Positions 1-5,261 are shown, numbered from the stretch's first letter. The stretch is DNA of 5,261 nt from Lentisphaeria bacterium (GCA_016287975.1 JAEEXV010000320.1:1-5261); one strand, 5' to 3'. The notes: generated by a model from the sequence alone, not told the origin. Numbers and translations: made by a program.

Positions 1-2
1 CG

Positions 3-545
3 GTCTGCTGCGCTCACCTGCTCCGGGAGCTGACGGGAATCGAGGAGTTCCAGCCGGACCATGAGTGGCCGACAAGCTTCAAGGCGCTTCTGATGGACAT
101 GAAGAAGGCGAAGGAGAGGACGATGGACAGGGGCGCGGACGAGATCAGCCGATACTACAGGCTGAAGTTCGATGCGGAATACGACAGGATCCTGGAGGAG
201 GCCGAGGCAGTCTGCCCGGAGCCGCCCGACCCGCCGAACAGGCGGCGCGGGAGGAAGAAAAAGGGCAGGGCGCGATCGCTCATCGAGCGCCTGAAGTCAC
301 TGAAGGACTCAATCTGCATGTTCCTGCACAACTTCATCGTGCCGTTCGACAACAACCAGGCGGAGCGCGACGTGCGCAACGTGAAGACCAAGACCAAGGT
401 GTCGGGCTGCTTCCGCACGGTGGAAGGCGCGCAGGACTACCTGGACGTGATGTCATTCCTGAGCACCGGCATGAAGCACGGCGTCAGCGTGTTCGATGCC
501 CTGACCGCAGCCTTCGCGGGCGACGGCGCAATCGTTCTGCAGTAG
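3..545 (+). CDS. IS66-family transposase (TnpC), C-terminal part, 5' end outside the window
   Basis: This is the C-terminal 180 residues of a DDE transposase that cuts and rejoins DNA at IS66-family element ends. The frame is already open at the left edge, so the start and most of the catalytic domain are missing. Visible IS66 hallmarks are HLLREL at residues 5-10, a basic segment with GRKKKGRA at 83-90, the block DNNQAERDVR at 116-125 holding the presumed catalytic Glu (E121), and SGCFRTVEGAQDYL at 134-147. The protein ends soon after this block and lacks the extra C-terminal extension found in many TnpC proteins. That resembles shorter single-ORF members such as the ISBst12 type, which is an inference because the upstream part is unseen. 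An internal ATG at base 93 opens the same frame but is not a credible start, since conserved sequence continues upstream of it. The visible part has no frameshift, so the element may be intact. Confidence 0.93.
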   Translation, partial: VCCAHLLRELTGIEEFQPDHEWPTSFKALLMDMKKAKERTMDRGADEISRYYRLKFDAEYDRILEEAEAVCPEPPDPPNRRRGRKKKGRARSLIERLKSLKDSICMFLHNFIVPFDNNQAERDVRNVKTKTKVSGCFRTVEGAQDYLDVMSFLSTGMKHGVSVFDALTAAFAGDGAIVLQ

Positions 546-564
546 TCGCCGACGCGCCTTTTTT
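519..564 (+). terminator. possible terminator at the end of the transposase gene
   Basis: Bases 519-524 (GGCGAC) can pair with 545-550 (GTCGCC), or alternatively 525-529 (GGCGC) with 554-558 (GCGCC). The second pairing runs straight into six T at 559-564. The stems are short (5-6 bp) and the loops long (20-24 bases), so this is only a weak candidate for an intrinsic terminator overlapping the tnpC stop codon. Confidence 0.25.
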
Positions 565-568
565 GCCC

Positions 569-588
569 ATGGCGGCTTGCAAAGCCAT
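569..588. repeat. small inverted repeat downstream of the transposase
   Basis: ATGGC at 569-573 is the reverse complement of GCCAT at 584-588. Nested inside, GGCTT at 574-578 can pair with AAGCC at 582-586 around a three-base loop. The two pairings compete. It lies in the 148-base stretch between the transposase and the first Sel1 gene, where an IS66 right end would be expected, but it does not resemble the usual IS66 terminus. Confidence 0.35.
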
Positions 589-604
589 ATCGCGCCATTA
601 TCTT
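577..604 (+). promoter_or_regulatory. weak sigma-70-like promoter candidate upstream of the first Sel1 gene
   Basis: TTGCAA at 577-582 and TATCTT at 599-604 are separated by 16 bases. Each matches four of six positions of the sigma-70 consensus. The pair is well placed to transcribe the Sel1 gene starting near 694. The host's promoter consensus is unknown, and the match could easily be chance. Confidence 0.2.
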
Positions 605-693
605 AAGCATTGCTCGAGAGCCTCACATGGGGTGGGGTTCTGAATAGTTACGGCACGGATTTCTTTGCTGAGCGCATTCTTCCGCGTCAGACG

Positions 694-1233
694 ATGGCGG
701 TCAAGTATTTGGGCGAGGGGACGGAGTTGATGGAGAAAAAGGAGACGGAGAGGGCGTTTGAGAAGGTCAAAAAGTCGGCGGAGGCAGGATTGCCGGAGGG
801 CAGACTGGCATTGGGCAGATGCTACGCTGAAGGGATTGGGTGCGTTCAGGATATGGAACTCGCCTGCAAGTGGCTGAATCATCCTGAACTCATCAAGAAA
901 TACCCGTTGGCAAAAAGTGTCGTCGGGATGTGTTCTTTGCGTGGGATTGGCACTGCGAAGAATTTGCAGCGTGGCTTTGAGCTGCTGTCGGATCCTGAGG
1001 TCGCGAAGAGTCCTGAATTTCTCACCATCTTGGGGCTCTGCCATCTTCAGGGAGCTGGCACTCCGCAGGACTTCGACAAGGCGGCCGAATGTCTTCAGAA
1101 GGCGGCGGATGGAGGAAATGAAGAGGCGCAGAACTTCCTGGGTTACGAGAACGGCAAGCGCCCGGAATGGCCGGTGCCGCTTCCGCAGATTCTTCGCAGT
1201 TATTGGAAGGAGAACCCCACGCCGTGTTTCTGA
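694..1233 (+). CDS. Sel1-repeat protein, short copy without membrane domain
   Basis: This is a predicted soluble protein of 179 residues built from Sel1-like repeats, alpha-helical TPR-related modules that usually mediate protein-protein contacts. The partner and role are unknown. Repeat 1 is at about residues 20-62, with LGRCYAEGIGC. A degenerate repeat 2 is at about 68-100, and repeat 3 at about 108-148 has LGLCHLQGAGTPQDFDKAAE. After these comes a non-Sel1 tail starting GYENGKRPEWPVPLPQ and ending NPTPCF. From RAF at residues 20-22 to the stop it aligns without a gap to the next gene's product, with 54 of the last 67 residues identical. It lacks that protein's membrane region. The start is uncertain: ATG 694 has no clear ribosome site, the frame opens after TAA at 604-606 with a TTG at 610, and ATG 730 follows GAGGGG at 715-720. 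It may be a full short gene or a 5'-truncated duplicate. Confidence 0.8.
   Translation: MAVKYLGEGTELMEKKETERAFEKVKKSAEAGLPEGRLALGRCYAEGIGCVQDMELACKWLNHPELIKKYPLAKSVVGMCSLRGIGTAKNLQRGFELLSDPEVAKSPEFLTILGLCHLQGAGTPQDFDKAAECLQKAADGGNEEAQNFLGYENGKRPEWPVPLPQILRSYWKENPTPCF
751..1233 (+). repeat. direct repeat, copy A (duplicated Sel1 coding segment)
   Basis: This segment matches 1962-2444 at a constant offset of 1211 bases, with no gap at protein level. DNA identity is highest near the 3' end (about 1074-1233) and weaker upstream. It is consistent with an old tandem gene duplication rather than a recent exact repeat. Confidence 0.8.
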
Positions 1234-1276
1234 TTCAGTTTTTGGGGAACAGCCTTAAGGGGAAAGTAACGGCAGG

Positions 1277-1284
1277 AAGAGGAG
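1277..1284 (+). promoter_or_regulatory. ribosome binding site of the membrane Sel1 gene
   Basis: AAGAGGAG lies 11 bases before the ATG at 1296. It supports that start and shows the second Sel1 gene has its own translation signal, unlike the upstream copy, whose start is poorly marked. Confidence 0.6.
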
Positions 1285-1295
1285 TTTGAACGACG

Positions 1296-2444
1296 ATGGC
1301 AGTACTGGAGAATGCGAATGTCCATGAGGATGCCGCGTTAACACTTCCCGACCTGCCGGAGAAGGCCTTGGAATACTGGAGGCTTCCGGAGGCAGAGCAG
1401 GCGCGGATCTATGGCGCTTCGGAGAGTTTATGTCAATTTGGAACGGCGTGCTTTGTCGCGGGGGGCATTGCGTTGTTGGGGGCGGGGGTGACAGTGTGTA
1501 ATTTGGATACCTTAGGGCAGGTCTTTTGGCTTGTCCTTTTGGCCTGTTCCGTCATAGCGTTTGCTTTTGGGTGGGAGGCCAGGTCCCTGCGCACCGAGTC
1601 ATGCCGCAGGTTGATTCGGCTTTTGACATTTGTGATCTCGGTATTTACGTTGCGCTATTTTGCATCCGGGAAAAAGGTCCGTGCGGCATGCGAAGTCAAG
1701 GAGCTATTTGCGGAAGATGGGCTGACACATCGGCAAATAACCTATTTATGGCGATGCCATGTGGCGGACGAAATGCCGAGTTCGCAGGAGCTGCCGGAAA
1801 GTCGGCAGCCATTTTCGATCTTTGGTCTGCTTGCCCATGCGATTGTGCTGGTCAGCCCCTGGCTTTTTGTCATGGCGGTAGGAGGACTGATCAGTGTGTG
1901 CGTGATTCGGGACAATGCCGTGTCTTCGGGGAGAAAGCATTTGGACGACAATGACGAGCAGCGGGCTTTCCAGAAGTTCGAGTTGGCTGCGAGGCTGGGG
2001 AGCGAGGAAGGCGAATTCCTGTTGGGGCAATGCTATGCCGAAGGGATTGGTTGCAAGCAGGACATCAGGCGTGCGTTGGCGTTGTTGAACAAGCCCGAGA
2101 TACTGAAGGCGTCCCCCTACGCCAGAGTCTTCGTCGGATACTGTATGCTGGAAGGCGAGCATCTTAGGAAGAATGTGAATCGCGGTTTTGAGATGCTTTC
2201 GGATCCGGAGGTGGCGGATGAACCGGGGGCCCGGTTGCTTTTGGGGATGTGTTATCTTCAGGGCGTTGGCACGCCGCAAAATTTCGACAAGGCGGCCGAG
2301 TTGCTTCAGAGGGCGGCGGATGGAGGAGATGAAGAGGCGCTGAAGTTCCTGGGGTATGAAAACGGCAAGCGCCCGGAATGGCCGGTGCCGTTGCCGCAGT
2401 TGCTGCGCGAGTTCTGGAAGGAGAATCCCACGCCGTTTTTCTGA
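1296..2444 (+). CDS. Membrane-anchored Sel1-repeat protein
   Basis: This 382-residue protein has an N-terminal membrane region and C-terminal Sel1-like repeats. Residues 1-44 are polar. Hydrophobic segments lie at about 46-68, 74-93, 106-122 and 174-204; the last is long enough for one or two passes. Basic residues between segments two and three (RSLRTESCRRLIR) suggest that loop is cytoplasmic. With four passes the repeats would be cytoplasmic, but the topology is not firm. Sel1-type repeats follow at about 222-264 (LGQCYAEGIGC), 275-303 (degenerate) and 310-352 (LGMCYLQGVGTPQNFDKAAE). A tail at 353-382 begins GYENGKRPEWPVPLPQ and ends NPTPFF. I do not recognise the membrane region as a named family. 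It follows its short paralogue by 62 bases in the same direction, so the two may be co-transcribed. The likely role is a membrane scaffold or adaptor, inferred from the repeats only. Its codon use is less GC-rich than pheS downstream. Confidence 0.87.
   Translation: MAVLENANVHEDAALTLPDLPEKALEYWRLPEAEQARIYGASESLCQFGTACFVAGGIALLGAGVTVCNLDTLGQVFWLVLLACSVIAFAFGWEARSLRTESCRRLIRLLTFVISVFTLRYFASGKKVRAACEVKELFAEDGLTHRQITYLWRCHVADEMPSSQELPESRQPFSIFGLLAHAIVLVSPWLFVMAVGGLISVCVIRDNAVSSGRKHLDDNDEQRAFQKFELAARLGSEEGEFLLGQCYAEGIGCKQDIRRALALLNKPEILKASPYARVFVGYCMLEGEHLRKNVNRGFEMLSDPEVADEPGARLLLGMCYLQGVGTPQNFDKAAELLQRAADGGDEEALKFLGYENGKRPEWPVPLPQLLREFWKENPTPFF
1962..2444 (+). repeat. direct repeat, copy B (duplicated Sel1 coding segment)
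   Basis: Partner of 751-1233, in the same orientation. Similarity fades upstream of about 1935, where this copy enters its membrane region and the other copy enters unrelated sequence. A few bases after the two stop codons also look alike (TTGGGGAAC versus TTGGGAATG), so the duplication may have run slightly past the genes. Confidence 0.8.
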
Positions 2445-2537
2445 ACGCGCATTGGGAATGCCAGAACTGTGGTGCGACGTGTCCCGTTTTTTGGGCTGCA
2501 GGCTTCGTGGTCTGTGCCAAATTCGCCAATGCGGGCT

Positions 2538-2543
2538 TATATT
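2538..2543 (+). promoter_or_regulatory. possible -10 element upstream of pheS
   Basis: TATATT in an AT-rich island stands out in the GC-rich 148-base gap before pheS and lies 49 bases before its start codon. The overlapping TATTAT at 2540-2545 is an alternative. No good -35 box is seen at the expected spacing (TGCCAA at 2515-2520 is a poor match), so this is a candidate only. Confidence 0.3.
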
Positions 2544-2574
2544 ATCGCGTTGTGCTTTTCAGGAAGCGTTTTGC

Positions 2575-2580
2575 AAGGAG
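2575..2580 (+). promoter_or_regulatory. ribosome binding site of pheS
   Basis: AAGGAG sits 12 bases before the ATG at 2593. The spacing is slightly long, but no other start near it has both a purine-rich site and the conserved PheS N-terminus. Confidence 0.6.
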
Positions 2581-2592
2581 AAATAGATCGAA

Positions 2593-3636
2593 ATGACCGA
2601 ATTAGAAGAGAAGTTGCTGGGCACGCAGGCGGAAGTCGAGGCGGCGCTGCAGTCGGTGAAGGATGACGCGGGGCTGGAGGCCCTGCGGCTGAAATACCTG
2701 AGCCGCAAGGGCATTTTGCCAGGGCTGATGGGGCAGTTGGGCAAGGTCCCGCCAGAGGAGAAGCCCGCAGTCGGGCGCACGCTGAACGGCGTCAAGACGG
2801 CGATCAACGCGGCCTTTGCGGCGGCGCAGGCGCGGCTGCAGGCGAAGAGCGAGGAACTCGCGGCGGTGGATGTCACGCTGCCAGGGCGCGTGAGGTGCCA
2901 CGGCCATCAGCATCCGATCACGCAGGTGATGGAGGAGTCGGTGGCGATCTTTCGGCGGATGGGCTTCATCGTCGCGGACGGGCCTGACCTGGAGGATGTG
3001 TGGCATAACTTCGACGCCCTGAACGCGCCGCAGGACCACCCGTCGCGGGCGGTCACGGACACCTTCTACTTCGACCTGGAGCACCACGACTACCTGGCGC
3101 CGGACACGATGATCCTGCGCACGCAGACCTCGCCCGTGCAGATCCGCGCGATGCAGGCGCATCCCGCGCCTGTGCGCATCGTCTGCCCCGGGCGGTGCTA
3201 CCGCCGTGACACGCCAGACGCGACGCACGGGATGAGTTTCCACCAGATCGAGGGGCTCTACGTGGACAGGAATGTCTCGATGGCGGATCTCAAGGGAACG
3301 CTGGAGCACTATGCGAAGGAGATGTTCGGCAACCAGGTGCGGATCCGCTTCCGCCCGCACTTCTTCCCGTTCACGGAGCCGAGCGTGGAGTGGGACGCCT
3401 CGTGCATGATCTGCGGCGGCAAGGGCTGCAAGGTCTGCAAGAACTCGGGGTGGATCGAGATCTCGGGCGCGGGGATGGTCAATCCGAAGGTGCTGGAGGC
3501 GGTCGGCTACAACCCCGAGGTACTCACGGGCTACGCCTTCGGCATGGGCATCGAGCGCATCGCGATGATCCGCTACGGCATCAACGACCTTCGCCTGCTC
3601 TACGAGAACGACGCGCGCTTCCTCAGGCAGTTCTAG
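2593..3636 (+). CDS. pheS: Phenylalanine--tRNA ligase, alpha subunit
   Basis: PheS is the catalytic subunit of the cytoplasmic PheST tetramer, which attaches phenylalanine to tRNA-Phe using ATP. The 347-residue length is normal for bacterial PheS. Residues 1-90 form the N-terminal helical, coiled-coil tRNA-binding arm. The class II core follows, with motif 1 around 107-131 (HPITQVMEESVAIFRRMGF) and motif 2 around 195-225 (CYRRDTPDATHGMSFHQIEG). FPFTEPSVE is at 258-266 and motif 3 around 313-335 (GYAFGMGIERIAM, with R322). Ala315 aligns with the Ala in the phenylalanine pocket of E. coli PheS. Cysteines 271, 274, 279 and 282 form a CxxC-x4-CxxC cluster that could bind metal, a feature of many bacterial PheS proteins but absent from E. 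coli's. pheT does not follow, so the beta subunit must be encoded elsewhere. The gene is strongly GC-biased. A hydrolase gene starts 30 bases after the stop. Confidence 0.97.
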   Translation: MTELEEKLLGTQAEVEAALQSVKDDAGLEALRLKYLSRKGILPGLMGQLGKVPPEEKPAVGRTLNGVKTAINAAFAAAQARLQAKSEELAAVDVTLPGRVRCHGHQHPITQVMEESVAIFRRMGFIVADGPDLEDVWHNFDALNAPQDHPSRAVTDTFYFDLEHHDYLAPDTMILRTQTSPVQIRAMQAHPAPVRIVCPGRCYRRDTPDATHGMSFHQIEGLYVDRNVSMADLKGTLEHYAKEMFGNQVRIRFRPHFFPFTEPSVEWDASCMICGGKGCKVCKNSGWIEISGAGMVNPKVLEAVGYNPEVLTGYAFGMGIERIAMIRYGINDLRLLYENDARFLRQF

Positions 3637-3653
3637 TTTCAACCACACCTTTC

Positions 3654-3658
3654 AGGAG
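3654..3658 (+). promoter_or_regulatory. ribosome binding site of the ceramidase-like gene
   Basis: AGGAG lies 8 bases before the ATG at 3667, an ideal spacing that fixes this start. It sits in the 30-base gap after pheS, with no terminator-like hairpin between the genes, supporting co-transcription. Confidence 0.75.
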
Positions 3659-3666
3659 AAACAATC

Positions 3667-5010
3667 ATGTTGCAGTTTGGCTACGGTCAGGAAGACATCA
3701 CCCCGAACCGCGGGGTTTCGCTGATGGGCTATCTCAATCCGCGTCCCAATGTCGGGGTGCTGGACCGGCTCTATGTCCGCACGGCGGTCTTCAGCGACGG
3801 CAAGGAACTGGCGGCGCTGGCGCTCTACGACCTGTGCCTGCTGCCGAGGAAGCTCTGCCGCCGAATCGAGGAGGCGATCGCGGCGGCGGGGCTGCCAGTC
3901 GCGGGCAAGACGCTGATTTCGTGCATCCACACGCATACGGGGCCCGCGGTCTGCGAGATCTTCGGGGAAGGGCAGGTCGATGAGGCGTACATCGACGAGA
4001 TGATCGCCAAGACGGTGATGGCGCTGCGCCATGCGGTCGCGAATCTCGCGCCCGCGGAACTGCTGTCGACCCGCACTACCTGCGACCATCTGGCCTTCAA
4101 CCGCCGCTACAAGATGAAGAACGGCCAGACCGCGACCAACCCCGGCAAGTGCAATCCCGACGTCGTCGGGCCGGAAGGCGGGATCGACCCGACGATTCCG
4201 ATTCTGGCGGTGCGCCAGGAAGGGGCGCTGCGGCTGATCGTCGCCAACATCTCCAACCACACCGACACCATCGGCGGCAACCTCGTCTCCGCCGACTGGC
4301 CTGGGCGCATGGAGAAGAAGATCCAGGAGGAACTGGGGACGGACGTGCCTGTGATGGCCATCATCGCGCCGCAGGGCAACATCAACCACTTCGACATCAC
4401 GACCAAGGCCGACCAGACGAACTACGCCGAGGCGGTGCGCATCGGCGAGGCCTACGCGGCGGTTGTGTTGGCGGCGCTCTACAAGCTGGAGCCTGTGCCA
4501 GTGGAGCGCATCTCCGTCGCCGTGACCGAGTTCGAGGCGCCGTATTTCCAGGTGACCGACGCGGAGTACGCCGAGGCGAAGGCCGTCTACGAGGCGAACA
4601 AGGATGCCGCGATGGAGCCTGGCGCCGACATCACCAGCGAGGACATCGTCAAGGGCACGCCGTATGTCCTGAAATACTTCGCGGAGGCGGTGCTGAAGTG
4701 CCGCGACCACGCGATCCAGGGCCAGCGCTTCGAGAAGATGCTCGCGATCGGCTTCGACCGCGCGATCGGCATCGTCTCCATCCCCGCCGAGCCCTTCATC
4801 GAGATTGGCGAGGGCATCCGCAAGGATTCCCCGTTCCAGATGACGGTGCTGGCGGCGCTCGGCATGGGCGAGGTCGGATATGTCGGCATGCCGTGGCACT
4901 ACGGCCACGGCGGCTACGAGACCGCGCCCGCCCCTGGCAAGGCCGACCGCACGCTCGGCCCCGTGTTCATCGACACCGCGGTGAAACTGCTGAAGCAGGT
5001 CGTGAAATAG
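3667..5010 (+). CDS. Neutral/alkaline ceramidase-fold hydrolase (N-terminal domain type)
   Basis: This is a predicted metal-dependent amidase-type hydrolase of 447 residues with unknown substrate. Family features in order are a start resembling DITP..VSLMGY, then HTHTGP at 88-93 (zinc-binding His motif). NHTDT at 197-201 holds a second likely zinc His (H198) and is followed by SADWPG at 208-213. APQGNIN lies at 234-240, IPAEPF at 372-377 (E375, likely zinc Glu), and GYVGMPW at 404-410 (Y405), with GGYET just after. Characterised neutral ceramidases are much longer (about 650-780 residues), secreted, with a C-terminal Ig-like domain and a nucleophilic Ser in GDVSPN. This protein has no signal peptide, no C-terminal domain, and Asn (N240) at that Ser position. 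It is therefore probably cytoplasmic and unlikely to be a true ceramidase. The family call is confident from the spaced motifs; the activity is not. It probably shares a transcript with pheS upstream. Confidence 0.85.
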   Translation: MLQFGYGQEDITPNRGVSLMGYLNPRPNVGVLDRLYVRTAVFSDGKELAALALYDLCLLPRKLCRRIEEAIAAAGLPVAGKTLISCIHTHTGPAVCEIFGEGQVDEAYIDEMIAKTVMALRHAVANLAPAELLSTRTTCDHLAFNRRYKMKNGQTATNPGKCNPDVVGPEGGIDPTIPILAVRQEGALRLIVANISNHTDTIGGNLVSADWPGRMEKKIQEELGTDVPVMAIIAPQGNINHFDITTKADQTNYAEAVRIGEAYAAVVLAALYKLEPVPVERISVAVTEFEAPYFQVTDAEYAEAKAVYEANKDAAMEPGADITSEDIVKGTPYVLKYFAEAVLKCRDHAIQGQRFEKMLAIGFDRAIGIVSIPAEPFIEIGEGIRKDSPFQMTVLAALGMGEVGYVGMPWHYGHGGYETAPAPGKADRTLGPVFIDTAVKLLKQVVK

Positions 5011-5013
5011 CGC

Positions 5014-5039
5014 AGGACGCGCGGGAGGGCCGCGCGCCT
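5014..5039 (+). terminator. GC-rich hairpin just after the hydrolase gene
   Basis: CGCGCGG at 5018-5024 pairs perfectly with CCGCGCG at 5030-5036 around a five-base loop. With A5017 bulged, AGG at 5014-5016 extends the stem by pairing with CCT at 5037-5039. It begins four bases after the stop codon, which suits an end-of-operon role, but no T-run follows, so it is not a classic intrinsic terminator. It could act with Rho or as a 3'-end stabiliser. Confidence 0.45.
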
Positions 5040-5085
5040 CGGGAACAGGGTGGATTGTTCGGCCGTTGTGTGTCGCCGGCGAAAA

Positions 5086-5095
5086 GCCCGCGGGC
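5086..5095. repeat. 10-bp perfect palindrome
   Basis: GCCCGCGGGC reads the same on both strands. The overlapping string GCGGGCCAA at 5090-5098 recurs at 5253-5261, the last bases of the window. In such GC-rich sequence, short matches of this kind can arise by chance. Confidence 0.3.
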
Positions 5096-5177
5096 CAATG
5101 GGCGCTTCACATTCGGGCTGGCTTTGCGGGGCGGGGCAATATCGCGGGCGGCGCCTTCATCCAGCCATGCAAACGAC

Positions 5178-5238
5178 GGGGGGCTCCGCTTCGCTTCGCC
5201 CCCCCGCACCCCCCGCTCCGCCCTCGGCGGGGGCGGGG
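5178..5238. repeat. pair of GC-rich inverted repeats in the intergenic region
   Basis: Two adjacent hairpins are visible. In the first, GGGGGGC at 5178-5184 pairs with GCCCCCC at 5198-5204 over a 13-base loop containing two GCTTC units. In the second, CCCCGC at 5211-5216 pairs with GCGGGG at 5233-5238, and inside it CCGCC at 5218-5222 pairs with GGCGG at 5226-5230 around a three-base loop. No gene is supported in 5011-5261. The arrangement resembles dispersed REP-like intergenic palindromes, but only one copy is visible here. Confidence 0.5.
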
Positions 5239-5261
5239 TGAAATCGCGGCAGGCGGGCCAA

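Noticed and set aside
65..643. Alternative + strand frame overlapping the transposase
   Set aside because: Its translation is Gly/Arg/Gln-rich and resembles no protein; the other frame contains the IS66 motifs.
598..1044. Open frame of 148 codons on the - strand opposite the first Sel1 gene
   Set aside because: It is antisense to the conserved Sel1 repeats, and a similar antisense frame appears opposite the second copy simply because the DNA is duplicated.
2459..2586. Short frame before pheS as a possible Phe-rich attenuator leader peptide
   Set aside because: It has no proper ribosome site, its few Phe codons are scattered, and no terminator/antiterminator pair is visible before pheS.
2602..3648. 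Open frame of 348 codons on the - strand opposite pheS
   Set aside because: Its product is a biased Arg/His/Leu/Val-rich sequence with no recognisable domain, and it lies exactly antisense to an intact, conserved pheS. Such frames are expected from strong third-position GC bias.
3652..4908. Open frame of 418 codons on the - strand opposite the hydrolase
   Set aside because: Same cause: low-complexity Arg/Asp/His/Val-rich translation and no ribosome site of note, while the + strand shows clear family motifs.
4967..5241. Small open frames on both strands in the 3' intergenic region (80 and 63 codons)
   Set aside because: They overlap palindromic GC-rich DNA, have low-complexity Pro/Arg/Ala/Gly translations and no ribosome sites.
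1..5261. CRISPR array, tRNA or rRNA genes
   Set aside because: No regularly spaced short repeats and no cloverleaf or rRNA-like segments were seen on either strand by eye.

Overview
The window comes from a GC-rich bacterium. Four protein-coding regions lie on the + strand, and no convincing gene lies on the - strand. The PheS type (with a four-cysteine insert) together with a short, leaderless neutral-ceramidase-fold protein suggests the Planctomycetota-Verrucomicrobiota-Chlamydiota group, perhaps a Lentisphaerota or Kiritimatiellota-like gut or environmental lineage. That placement is inferred from recalled family resemblance; no search was run.

Layout. Bases 1-545 hold the C-terminal end of an IS66-family transposase (TnpC), cut by the window edge. 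Bases 546-693 are a junction with a poly-T run, a small hairpin and a weak promoter-like pair, but no recognisable IS66 terminal repeat. Bases 694-1233 and 1296-2444 encode two paralogous Sel1-repeat proteins in tandem. The downstream copy has an N-terminal membrane region of about 200 residues. The upstream copy lacks it and is the copy next to the IS element. Their last ~160 residues align without a gap and end in a shared Trp/Pro-rich tail. Bases 2593-3636 encode phenylalanyl-tRNA synthetase alpha (pheS). Thirty bases later, 3667-5010 encodes a neutral/alkaline-ceramidase-like hydrolase of 447 residues. Bases 5011-5261 are noncoding and hold a cluster of very GC-rich inverted repeats.

How the genes relate. 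pheS and the hydrolase are probably co-transcribed (30-base gap, good ribosome site, no terminator between them), although no functional link is known and pheT is not next to pheS. The two Sel1 genes look like a duplicated accessory module. They are visibly less GC-rich than pheS and the hydrolase, with more TTG, TTT and GGG/GGA codons, and they sit beside a transposon, which fits an accessory or acquired segment next to a housekeeping gene. The most unusual points are the Sel1 pair with its conserved tail and unrecognised membrane domain, and the hydrolase, which has Asn where true neutral ceramidases carry the nucleophilic Ser.
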